Part shown: positions 1-7,743 of the stretch, one piece after another
Layout: each line of letters opens with the position of its first letter
Position numbering within the stretch: position 1 is the stretch's first letter
DNA from: Bacteroidales bacterium UBA5342
GTDB taxonomy: Bacteria; Bacteroidota; Bacteroidia; Bacteroidales; UBA5342
Reading direction: 5' to 3'
Assembly: GCA_002408065.1 (NCBI GenBank)
Contig: DHQI01000069.1
Coordinates: 1-39,598, forward strand
Length of the DNA stretch: 39,598 nt
Translations under genes and position numbers: made by a program
Notes under the pieces: generated by a model
Databases searched by the model: none
Told to the model about the DNA's origin: nothing
Seen by the model: only the letters and a program-made list of their open reading frames with translations

Positions 1-473
1 TGGATATCGTCAAAATTGATCTTATAAAATTTGCGATCAGCGCGTATGGTTAGAAAAGTATCGGCATAGCTGGTTTGCGTATCTGCCGGCATAGCTGCAA
101 CACCCGTTTTTTTATTTTCCAACTTATCGATGACTTTGTTAACGGCCTGATAAAAACGCTCAAACGAAAAAGGTTTTAGCAAATAATCCGTCACATTAAG
201 GTTAAAACCTTCGAGAGCATACTCCTGATAAGCGGTGGTAAAAATAACTTCCGGGGCATTTTGAAGCGTTTTCATAAAATCAACCCCGGTAATATCCGGC
301 ATCTGAATGTCCAGAAATATAAGATCGACTTGTCCTTTTTTAATGAGCTCCATAGCCTTGAGCGGCGAGTTAAAATCACCCACTAATTCTAGTTCAGGCA
401 CTTTGCTGATATAGTTTTTGATGTATTCACGCGCCAGGCGTTCATCGTCTATGACCAGGCATTTTATATTCAT
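1..473 (-). CDS. LytTR-family response regulator (partial, C-terminus outside window)
   Basis: A receiver domain occupies residues 1 to about 120: acidic pair D9-D10, phosphoacceptor D55 in FLDIQMPD, conserved T79-T80 and K100 in DYLLKPF. A LytTR DNA-binding domain begins near residue 138 (FLTIRADRKFYKI) and is cut by the window edge after about 157 residues. The ATG is at 473. It lies 52 bases downstream of the LytS-type kinase gene on the same strand, so the two should form one two-component system. Known for the family: LytTR proteins bind direct repeats near promoters. The likely target by position is the divergent RND operon, which is inference. Confidence 0.93.
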   Translation of the reverse strand, partial: MNIKCLVIDDERLAREYIKNYISKVPELELVGDFNSPLKAMELIKKGQVDLIFLDIQMPDITGVDFMKTLQNAPEVIFTTAYQEYALEGFNLNVTDYLLKPFSFERFYQAVNKVIDKLENKKTGVAAMPADTQTSYADTFLTIRADRKFYKINFDDI

Positions 474-487
474 AATCTTTAGTTTAA

Positions 488-516
488 AAAGTATCGCAGA
501 GATGCGCTGAGGCGAT
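488..516 (+). repeat. Copy of the CGCAGAGAT-type intergenic repeat
   Basis: The gap between the kinase and regulator genes contains TATCGCAGAGATGCGCTGAGG. Close relatives occur at 27774-27814 in the same orientation, and at 27946-27984 and 29171-29211 in the opposite orientation. It is noncoding and lies inside a presumed operon, so it would be part of the two-gene mRNA. Confidence 0.7.
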
Positions 517-525
517 GCAAATAAA

Positions 526-1569
526 TCAGAGCTTTAGCTCTAAACTTACTTCAAACACATCCCCCTTATCTATTACTTCAAGTGTATGCGCTCCGGGATA
601 AATGATTTCCAGGCGTTGTTTTACGTTTTGGATGCCCATACCGCTTCCTGCTAGTGTTTTGTTGTCCTTAGGAACAGAGTTTACGATATTAAAGTTTAGT
701 GAATTTTCTTTTTGTTTGATGTTGATATTAACAAAAGCCGATTCGTCTTCTTCCACCCGGCTGTATTTAAAGGCGTTTTCGATAAATGGTATCAGTAACA
801 TCGGCGATACTTCTATCAGACTGTTAGCCATATCTACATGAAGTGTGATACGCTGCTCAAAGTCAGATTTCATTTGTTGAAAAGCCGAAAAGTTTTCGAT
901 GTATTTTATTTCATTACTTATGGCTACTTTGTCCTTGCTGCAATCATAAAATACATAACGAAGCATCTCCGAAAGCTTCAAAACACTCTCCGGTGCTTTT
1001 TCTGATTGCATATAGCTAAGCGAATATATATTGTTTAGTGCATTAAAGATAAAATGCGGATTGATTTGCGCTTTTAAAAGTTTAAGCTCTGTCTCTAATT
1101 TTTCTTCGTGCAGTTGTTTTTGTTTCATTTTTAGTTCAGCCGTTTGCTCTAATAAGAAGGTGGCATAGTTTACAAAGAATATAAAGCCAAAAATAAAGAT
1201 TTGACGCACATAGAAAAAGAAAACAGGCGGATGCTCATGCTCATGTGTTTCCAGATTGAAAAAATTGATAGAGACGTGTTCTATGGTACCGAAAAACACT
1301 GCAATGACAAGCAGGCTGAGTAAGGAAACAATAAAGGCATAGGACTTCCCTTTTTTATGCAAAGGAATCAATATGCAATTACTAAATATGCTCATTCCTA
1401 ACATTGTGAGGGTAGAATAGGCGGCTGCTAATGAAGCAAAACGCAATTCTTTAAATTGGCTCATTAGCATAAAGAAGAAGAAATATACAGCTCCCCAAAT
1501 AATTAGTTGAAACCACCATTTCTTATAAATATAATTCATTTTACGGGAATTTTCATTTTGCATCGCCAA
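526..1569 (-). CDS. LytS-type sensor histidine kinase (His_kinase/PF06580 type)
   Basis: The N-terminal half holds about four hydrophobic segments (roughly residues 18-36, 48-70, 77-94 and 120-140), followed by a short charged coiled stretch (142-165). The kinase core begins with the phosphoacceptor H172 in QINPHFIFNALNNI. The N-box is PFIENAFKY (about 261-269) and the glycine-rich lid is GSGMGIQNV (about 308-316). The His-rich loop HEHEHPP (109-115) between membrane segments might sense metal or pH, which is speculation. There are Met codons at positions 1, 3 and 11. A TACTTTTG box at 1567-1574 overlaps the first start, so Met11 (1539) is also possible. It partners the LytTR regulator downstream. 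Confidence 0.93.
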   Translation of the reverse strand: MAMQNENSRKMNYIYKKWWFQLIIWGAVYFFFFMLMSQFKELRFASLAAAYSTLTMLGMSIFSNCILIPLHKKGKSYAFIVSLLSLLVIAVFFGTIEHVSINFFNLETHEHEHPPVFFFYVRQIFIFGFIFFVNYATFLLEQTAELKMKQKQLHEEKLETELKLLKAQINPHFIFNALNNIYSLSYMQSEKAPESVLKLSEMLRYVFYDCSKDKVAISNEIKYIENFSAFQQMKSDFEQRITLHVDMANSLIEVSPMLLIPFIENAFKYSRVEEDESAFVNINIKQKENSLNFNIVNSVPKDNKTLAGSGMGIQNVKQRLEIIYPGAHTLEVIDKGDVFEVSLELKL

Positions 1570-1607
1570 AAGTATTAATTCAAGGTATTGGAGTGAAAAA
1601 TTCTAAA

Positions 1608-1615
1608 CAAAAATA
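1608..1615 (-). promoter_or_regulatory. Possible -7 box of the lytS-lytTR operon
   Basis: Read on the minus strand this is TATTTTTG, matching the Bacteroidota -7 consensus TAnnTTTG. It sits about 40 bases upstream of the kinase start. No good TTTG box lies 19 bases further upstream, so support is only partial. Confidence 0.3.
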
Positions 1616-1723
1616 GTGATTTGATGTATTAACATTGGAATTTAATGAATAATACCGCCCCAATGCAGATAATCGATAAAAAGTGTCTTTGGTACAACAA
1701 AAAAGGGGCTTGGTTCATTCTTT

Positions 1724-1754
1724 TTTGTCTTTTTTACATTATAGTTCACTTTTG
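1724..1754 (+). promoter_or_regulatory. Bacteroidota-type promoter of the RND operon
   Basis: TTTG at 1724-1727 is followed after exactly 19 bases by CACTTTTG at 1747-1754, close to the consensus TTTG-N19-TAnnTTTG with one mismatch in the -7 box. It lies about 45 bases upstream of the ATG at 1800. It also lies inside a GTG-initiated upstream extension of the reading frame, which argues against that longer start. Confidence 0.5.
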
Positions 1755-1799
1755 CAGCCGTATTTTAATCCAATAAGACAACAACTCAAAACTCATACA

Positions 1800-2915
1800 A
1801 TGAAAAAGAAAATTATTTACGGAACATTAAGTCTGATGATTCTTGTGTTTGCTATCACTTTTTCAGGCAGACTGATTAACGCTAAGCCACAACCCAAGAA
1901 AGATAACAAAAAACATAATGTCACCTATGTAAAAACTGAAAAAGTCACTTATAAAAAGATCAACAGTGAGATGAGCTACCGTGGCCGTGTCACGGCTTTT
2001 GACAATGTGTCGCTGTCAGCCGAAGTTAGCGGTAAAATATTACAAGGCGATGTACGCTTCAAGACCGGCGAGCAATTCTCTAAAGGTCAGGTGCTTTTAC
2101 GCATCTATAGTGAAGATGTAGAGGCTTCACTTAAATCGGGTAAGAGCTCATACTTGCAAACCATTGCCGGCATATTGCCGGATTTAAAAGTGGACTACCG
2201 CGACGAATATGAAAAATGGATGAGTTTCTTTAATCATATAGATGTAGAAAAAGCCTTGCCGCAGTTGCCGCAAATAAACTCTGACAAAGAAAAAGTCTTT
2301 TTGGCCTCAAACAATGTGTTGGCTAGCTACTACAATTTGCGTCAGCAAGAGATTAACTTGAGCCGCTATACCATTCGTGCTCCTTTCAATGGTAGTTTCA
2401 AAAGCGTGAATAAAGAAATTGGTGCTGTTTCAAGTCCGGGTAGTGAACTGGCTAGCTTAATACGAACCGATAAGCTGGAAGTAACAGTGCCGGTATTCCC
2501 AACAGATTTGGACAATATCAAAAAGGGTGAAAAGGTAGAAATCATTAATCATAGTGGTGTAAGCCAAATGGCTACGGTGAGTAGAATCTCCGATTTTGTA
2601 GATGCTGGTACGCAATCGGTAAATGTTTATCTAAGCTACAGTGCCAGCAGCACCACCGGTTTTTTAGAAGGTGAATATGTGGATGTCAACTTCAATGGAA
2701 AACCAGTGAAAGGTTTCGACATTCCGCGTGAGGCCTTACTTAATGACCAAGAAGTATATGTCTTGGAGAATAAAAAACTACATCGTACACAAGTCGATAT
2801 CGTACGTCAGTTGGAAGATAGTTATATCATAACACTTGCCGACACTACAGCTTTAGTGGTAACAGAGTCTATAGCTTCGGTAAATGCTAATACTGAATAC
2901 CAGGCTAGAAATTAA
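1800..2915 (+). CDS. RND efflux periplasmic adaptor subunit (membrane fusion protein, HlyD/AcrA family)
   Basis: The 371-residue protein starts with a basic N-terminus and one hydrophobic anchor (MKKKIIYGTLSLMILVFAI). A barrel-sandwich half-motif follows (YRGRVTAFDNVSLSAEVSGK, then KTGEQFSKGQVLLRI), with a helical hairpin in the middle. The second lipoyl half is IRAPFNGSFKSV, followed by beta-barrel and membrane-proximal domains (VTVPVFPTDLDNIKKGEKV; DIPREALL). The reading frame can be extended to a GTG at 1683, but the ATG at 1800 gives a proper signal anchor and lies downstream of the promoter. As an adaptor it would bridge the RND pump and the TolC-like channel encoded next. Substrate is not predictable. 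Confidence 0.93.
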   Translation: MKKKIIYGTLSLMILVFAITFSGRLINAKPQPKKDNKKHNVTYVKTEKVTYKKINSEMSYRGRVTAFDNVSLSAEVSGKILQGDVRFKTGEQFSKGQVLLRIYSEDVEASLKSGKSSYLQTIAGILPDLKVDYRDEYEKWMSFFNHIDVEKALPQLPQINSDKEKVFLASNNVLASYYNLRQQEINLSRYTIRAPFNGSFKSVNKEIGAVSSPGSELASLIRTDKLEVTVPVFPTDLDNIKKGEKVEIINHSGVSQMATVSRISDFVDAGTQSVNVYLSYSASSTTGFLEGEYVDVNFNGKPVKGFDIPREALLNDQEVYVLENKKLHRTQVDIVRQLEDSYIITLADTTALVVTESIASVNANTEYQARN

Positions 2916-2919
2916 GATT

Positions 2920-3022
2920 TAAGATAAAAGATGAAAAGATATAAGGCGTCAAAGATTATTCTGAATTAAGTTAAATCAGATGACGGTCTGCTGGTCTTTT
3001 GTCTTTTAAGTCTATATCTAAA
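2920..3022 (+). repeat. Low-complexity AAGATAAAAGAT / CTTTTGTCTTTT spacer
   Basis: Directly after the adaptor stop codon, purine-rich units (AAGATAAAAGATGAAAAGAT) are followed about 50 bases later by their approximate reverse complement (GGTCTTTTGTCTTTTAAGTC). It reads as a degenerate inverted repeat in the 128-base gap before the RND gene. No gene or clear terminator is visible. Confidence 0.4.
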
Positions 3023-3043
3023 TAACACATTTACTCATTAATT

Positions 3044-6000
3044 ATGAAAAACATACTTTCCCAATTTGTAAAATTCCCTTTTTACGGCAAAATGGTTATT
3101 GTTGTCATGGTTCTGCTAGGGGGTATTTCACTATTGAATATGCGCAAGGCCACCTTTCCTTTGGTGGAATCGAAAAATATCACTGTATCGGTTATGTATC
3201 CGGGTGCCACGCCAAAAGAGATGGACGAAGGTATTACAGCTCTAGTAGAAAACAGTATACGGGGTATTTCGGGCATTAAAGAGTTTAGTTCACAATCGCG
3301 CGAAGGCTATGCGTCTATAACCATAACAGCTCTGACCGGTTACAACATGGATGAGCTGCTTTCGGATGTAAAAAATGCCGTCGATGGAATTTCTAATTTC
3401 CCTTCAGGAGCCGAACGTCCTATTGTGGCCAAACAACGCTCGATGGATATGGCAATGTTTATGTCGCTCTCTACCGCAGATGATGACTTGCTAAAGCTAA
3501 ACGCTATGGCCAACCGTATTGAGGACGATTTGATGGGCACCGGGTTTATTTCTCAGATTACCATAATGGGCGTGCCAAGCAACCTGGAGCTGGTAGTTGA
3601 GCTCGAAGAGACGCAGATGCGACGCTACAACCTAACCTTTAACGAGGTACAAAATGCTATTTCTTCTAATAATCTGGATCTTTCGGGAGGTACAGTACGC
3701 AACCCACGCGAACAAATCAAGGTCTTAAGCCGTCAGCGTTCGGTTGATCCCGAGGATATTAAAAATATCGTTGTCAAAGCTGATAAAAACGGTCAATTAA
3801 TCAAGGTTGGGGACTTGGGCGATGTCAGAATGCAAGTGCCAGAAGACCCTACTAATGGTTATATCAAAGGACGTCCAAGCGTGACCTTTATGGTACAAAA
3901 GCTGATGACGGAAGATTTAGAACAGATATCAGATTACATCAACCAATACATCGAAGATTTTAACGCAAAGCACGATGATTTCCATCTGGAAGTAAAAATG
4001 GACTTTCTGGAACTGATTAATAATCAACTTGATTTATTAATCTCTAATGGAATCCTTGGCGTTGTTTTGGTCATCTTACTGCTTTCTCTTTTACTAAACT
4101 TCCGCTTATCATTATGGGTGGCTTGGGGTATTCCGGCTTCTTTTCTGGGGATGTTTATTGTAGCTAGCCTGGCGGGAATCACCATTAACCTCATCAGTCT
4201 TTTTGGTATGATTCTCATCATTGGTATTCTAGTGGATGATGGGGTCGTCATCGGGGAAAATATCTTCACCCACTTCGAGATGGGTAAATCGCCACGCCGT
4301 GCGGCTATAGATGGTACTATGGAAGTATTACCTGCCGTATTTACCTCTGTTATTACGACGATGATAGCTTTCTCTCCTCTGTTCTTTATCGAAGGGGGTA
4401 TGGAGATGATGTACGAAATGGCTTTTGTGGTCGTGGCTTGTCTGGCGTTTTCACTGATGGAAGCTATATTCGTATTGCCGGGTCACTTGGCCAGTCCTAA
4501 AGTATTAAAAGAACACAACAACAGCTCAGCTTATGGTAAGGTGCGCAACCATTTAGATCGTCTGATTTTCGGTTTCCGTGATAAAGTATATCAGCCTTTT
4601 CTGCACTGGATATTAGGACATAAAGGCTTTTCTCTTGCAACTATTACCTCATTAGTAATCATCACAATAGGTCTTGTTGGAGGAGGTAAAATTACCTTTA
4701 CTTTTTTTCCGCAAACACCTTCAGACATGTTTGCTATCGATCTGGCTTTGAAACCGGGGGTGAATGAAAATATCACCAAAGAAACCCTTTTTTATGTAGA
4801 AGATAAAGCCTGGGAAGTTAATGAAGAATTGATGGCAAAGTACGGCGATACAGTGCCTTATATTTCTTCAATGAATGTCAGTATGGGAAGCTCATTTAGT
4901 GGTTCAGAGAGTGGTACCAATGCTGGTATGATTCGTGTGTTTCTGAATCCCTTGGAAAATACAATGGTTAATGACGAGATGCTGAAACGTGAGATCTCTA
5001 AAAAGGTAGGCAAATTACCGGAAGCTTATAAGTTTGCTGTTGGTGCCTCAAACCGTTTCGGAGCACCTGTTTCTATCAGTTTGATGGGCTACGATTCTGA
5101 CGATTTAGAAATTGCCCGTCAGGAATTAGAAACGGAGTTGGAGAAAATGCCGGCCCTTTTCAATATCACTAACAACAGTCAGATTGGTAGTCAGGAATTG
5201 CGCTTGACGCTAAAACCGGAAGCTTATGCCTTAGGATTGACCACGCAGAGCTTGATGGCCGAAGTGCGCCAGGGCTATTACGGCGGTTTGGCACAGCGTA
5301 TTCAGGAGGGTAAAGATGAGATTTGGGTGTATGTACGCTATGCGCACGACGACCGCCAAAGCATTGGTCAGCTGGAGAATATGACGATTCATACATCACA
5401 GGGTAATTATCCTCTGGGGCGTGTAGCCAACATTGAGACAGCCAGGAGCTTAAGTAAGATTAATCATTTTAATGGGCGACGTGAAGTGCGTGTAGATGCT
5501 TATCAAAAAGACCAGAGTGAGTCGGTGCCTGATATCTTGGCTTACATTGAAGCAGAAATTCTGCCGGGCATAATGGAGCGTCACCCTGAAGTGACCTATA
5601 TGCACCAAGGGCAACAAAAAGACACCAACGAACAGATGGGTAGTATGATGCTCTACTTTGGTTTGGCTTTTCTAATCATTGTAATTGTGATTATGGTGTA
5701 CTTCAAATCCTTCAAACAAGGGGTGTTAATTATTATAATGATTCCCTTGGGTATTGTTGGTGCCATTTGGGGACACGCTATTCATGGTCAGCCTATCTCA
5801 ATGATGAGCTTGTGGGGAATGGTAGCCCTTTCGGGCGTGATCATTAACGATGCCATTGTATTTATGGCTAAGTATAACCAAAACCTGGAAAAAGGGATGA
5901 AAATATTGGAAGCTGTAAAAGACGCTGGCATGTCACGGTTCCGGGCTATTTTCCTTACCACAGTAACAACAACAGCTGGTTTGATGCCGCTGATATTGGA

Positions 6001-6241
6001 AAATAACCCTGATGCCCGTATGCTGATTCCTATGGCTATAGCTCTGGCTTACGGTATCTTGTTTGGTACGATGTTCATCTTGATCATCCTTCCGGTTTTA
6101 GTGGTCATGCTTAATGCCGTAAGTCGGAAAGTGAAGAATATCCGCCGCGAAGTGCCGCTAACAGCCGAAGAGGTAGAGCCAGCCGTTAAATATGCGGAGA
6201 TCAACAGAACATTAGAGAAAAATATGGCCAAGGAGTTTTAA
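3044..6241 (+). CDS. RND efflux transporter permease (AcrB/HAE family)
   Basis: At 1065 residues this has full RND length. TM1 lies near residues 16-32, and the first periplasmic porter loop includes MYPGATPKEMDEGITALVEN. TM2-TM6 start near 333, with the proton-relay aspartates D398-D399 in ILVDDGVVIGEN. A second periplasmic loop and TM7-TM12 follow. In the TM10 motif, the lysine of AcrB (AKNAI) is replaced by asparagine (GVIINDAIVF), as in a non-classical branch of HAE-like RND pumps. It follows the adaptor and precedes the outer-membrane channel, completing a tripartite pump that spans both membranes. Proton antiport is expected from the family; substrate is unknown. Confidence 0.96.
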   Translation: MKNILSQFVKFPFYGKMVIVVMVLLGGISLLNMRKATFPLVESKNITVSVMYPGATPKEMDEGITALVENSIRGISGIKEFSSQSREGYASITITALTGYNMDELLSDVKNAVDGISNFPSGAERPIVAKQRSMDMAMFMSLSTADDDLLKLNAMANRIEDDLMGTGFISQITIMGVPSNLELVVELEETQMRRYNLTFNEVQNAISSNNLDLSGGTVRNPREQIKVLSRQRSVDPEDIKNIVVKADKNGQLIKVGDLGDVRMQVPEDPTNGYIKGRPSVTFMVQKLMTEDLEQISDYINQYIEDFNAKHDDFHLEVKMDFLELINNQLDLLISNGILGVVLVILLLSLLLNFRLSLWVAWGIPASFLGMFIVASLAGITINLISLFGMILIIGILVDDGVVIGENIFTHFEMGKSPRRAAIDGTMEVLPAVFTSVITTMIAFSPLFFIEGGMEMMYEMAFVVVACLAFSLMEAIFVLPGHLASPKVLKEHNNSSAYGKVRNHLDRLIFGFRDKVYQPFLHWILGHKGFSLATITSLVIITIGLVGGGKITFTFFPQTPSDMFAIDLALKPGVNENITKETLFYVEDKAWEVNEELMAKYGDTVPYISSMNVSMGSSFSGSESGTNAGMIRVFLNPLENTMVNDEMLKREISKKVGKLPEAYKFAVGASNRFGAPVSISLMGYDSDDLEIARQELETELEKMPALFNITNNSQIGSQELRLTLKPEAYALGLTTQSLMAEVRQGYYGGLAQRIQEGKDEIWVYVRYAHDDRQSIGQLENMTIHTSQGNYPLGRVANIETARSLSKINHFNGRREVRVDAYQKDQSESVPDILAYIEAEILPGIMERHPEVTYMHQGQQKDTNEQMGSMMLYFGLAFLIIVIVIMVYFKSFKQGVLIIIMIPLGIVGAIWGHAIHGQPISMMSLWGMVALSGVIINDAIVFMAKYNQNLEKGMKILEAVKDAGMSRFRAIFLTTVTTTAGLMPLILENNPDARMLIPMAIALAYGILFGTMFILIILPVLVVMLNAVSRKVKNIRREVPLTAEEVEPAVKYAEINRTLEKNMAKEF

Positions 6242-6284
6242 AAAGGAAGAAACTGGAAGACGGATGACCGATGTCGTTCTCTTC

Positions 6285-6360
6285 CAATTTCCATTTTCGA
6301 ATTTCCATTTTCCATTTTCGAATTTCCATTTTCGAATTTCAAGTTTCAACCTTCGAATTT
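6285..6360 (+). repeat. Tandem degenerate TTTCCATTTTCGAATTTCC repeat
   Basis: Units of AATTTCCATTTTCG recur about four times, with a slipped copy, then drift into AATTTCAAGTTTCAACC. The tract fills most of the gap between the permease and TolC-like genes and ends about 10 bases before the latter's ATG. It is related in style to the GAATTACGAATTA tracts at 11547 and 26477. Its position places it in the leader of the third operon gene. Confidence 0.75.
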
Positions 6361-6369
6361 TAAAAAACG

Positions 6370-7665
6370 ATGAAAACAATACAATTTATACTTTTAGCAT
6401 TACTCTTTTTCCGAACAGTGTCGGCTCAGGAGAGTCTCTCACTTTCGGATGCTATCACAATGGGATTAGATAATAATTACGATCTGAGAATGACACGTAA
6501 TGATGAGACAATCTCAGGAATCAATAATACCTGGGGCAATACCAGTTTGATGCCTTCGATAGATTTCACGGCCAGTGCACGTGAGAATTTCAATTACAAC
6601 GATACCGAAGATTACCGGGAACAAACGATTTCTCCGGAAGTCAGCCTAAGCTGGGTCATCTTTAATGGTTTTTCGGCTAGAATAAATAAAGCAAAGTTTG
6701 AAGAGCTGGAAGCCCAATCAAAAGGAAATACCGCCATCTTGGTGGAAAACACCATTCAGGACATCATAATGGCATACAACAATTGCTTGTTGCAGGAGGA
6801 GCTATTGAATGTGTACGAAGAGTTGGCCAAGCTATCAGAAGACCGTTATAAACGAACCGAAGACAGTAAAGCTTTAGGCGCTTCTACTACCTACGCCAGC
6901 TTACAGGCTAAGACCTCTTGGTTAGAAGACCAATCGAACCTTTTACAGCAAAAAGTGAATTATGACAATGCGGTCCGTACTTTGAATTTCTTACTGGCCG
7001 TGGCCGGCGATCCAACCTGGGACTTTAGTTCAGAGGTGAGTATCGACACTGTAGCCTACAACATCGATGATTTGGCTGAAAAAATGAAAGCCAATAATCA
7101 AACATTGAAAAACCAGTATATGTACCAAAGCCTGTTGGCTAAAGAGACTAAACTGGCTCGTAGTGATTATTATCCTACCTTGAGCCTGAACTCTGGCCTT
7201 AACAATTACGATTATTACAAAGACTATTCTGGTGCGACGTCTACTCTGGATAATAACTCTTATAATGCTTATGTCGGGCTAACGCTCTCGTGGAATATTT
7301 TTAGTGGTGGAACACGCAAACGCAGTGTTGAAATTGCCAAAATAAACGAAGAAACAGCACAGGTGAAAGCTGAGCAGATGGTGCATAGCCTGGATAACCA
7401 ATTGCTACAGATGTATAGCACTTATAATGTAAATAAAGCGATACTGAGCCTGGCCCAAGAGCAGGAGGCTGCCGCCAATCTGAATTTGGAAATGTCTTAT
7501 GAAAAACTGCAGAGTGGTGCTATTAATTCGTTCAATTACCGTGATGTGCAAATTGCTTATATGAATGCGGCTATTTCTAAGTTGAAAGCTTATTACGATT
7601 TGATTCAGTCGAATACTGACCTGATGCGCATTACCGGCGGTATCGTGGATGAATACGGCTTGTAG
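6370..7665 (+). CDS. TolC-family outer membrane efflux protein
   Basis: A signal peptide (MKTIQFILLALLFFRTVSAQ) precedes a 431-residue protein with the two-fold TolC pattern. Each half begins with a conserved N-terminal helix (LSLSDAITMGLDNNYDLRM; MKANNQTLKNQYMYQSLLAK), followed by a strand ending in aromatic-rich sequence (VSLSWVIFNGFSARINKAK; VGLTLSWNIFSGGTRKRSV). The FNGF and FSGGT turns are typical of outer membrane efflux proteins. As a trimer it would form the outer-membrane duct for the pump encoded just upstream. The start ATG at 6370 is unambiguous because of the signal peptide. Confidence 0.95.
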   Translation: MKTIQFILLALLFFRTVSAQESLSLSDAITMGLDNNYDLRMTRNDETISGINNTWGNTSLMPSIDFTASARENFNYNDTEDYREQTISPEVSLSWVIFNGFSARINKAKFEELEAQSKGNTAILVENTIQDIIMAYNNCLLQEELLNVYEELAKLSEDRYKRTEDSKALGASTTYASLQAKTSWLEDQSNLLQQKVNYDNAVRTLNFLLAVAGDPTWDFSSEVSIDTVAYNIDDLAEKMKANNQTLKNQYMYQSLLAKETKLARSDYYPTLSLNSGLNNYDYYKDYSGATSTLDNNSYNAYVGLTLSWNIFSGGTRKRSVEIAKINEETAQVKAEQMVHSLDNQLLQMYSTYNVNKAILSLAQEQEAAANLNLEMSYEKLQSGAINSFNYRDVQIAYMNAAISKLKAYYDLIQSNTDLMRITGGIVDEYGL

Positions 7666-7671
7666 AATGAG

Positions 7672-7699
7672 GTCCTCCTTCGCTAAAGCTTCGGAGGAC
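7672..7699 (+). repeat. GTCCTCC...GGAGGAC hairpin after the TolC-like gene
   Basis: A 7-bp perfect stem with a 14-base loop (TTCGCTAAAGCTTC) starts 7 bases past the stop codon. There is no T-run after it, so it is not a classical terminator. It may attenuate transcription or protect the upstream mRNA end within the operon. The loop also contains the short palindrome AAGCTT. Confidence 0.5.
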
Positions 7700-7743
7700 A
7701 ATGGAGAGGTGCCGATCAAATATTAAAAGCAGAAAACAACAAA

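Noticed and set aside
1683..1799. GTG-initiated upstream extension of the membrane fusion protein
   Set aside because: It runs through the promoter boxes at 1724-1754 and would bury the signal anchor that starts at 1800.
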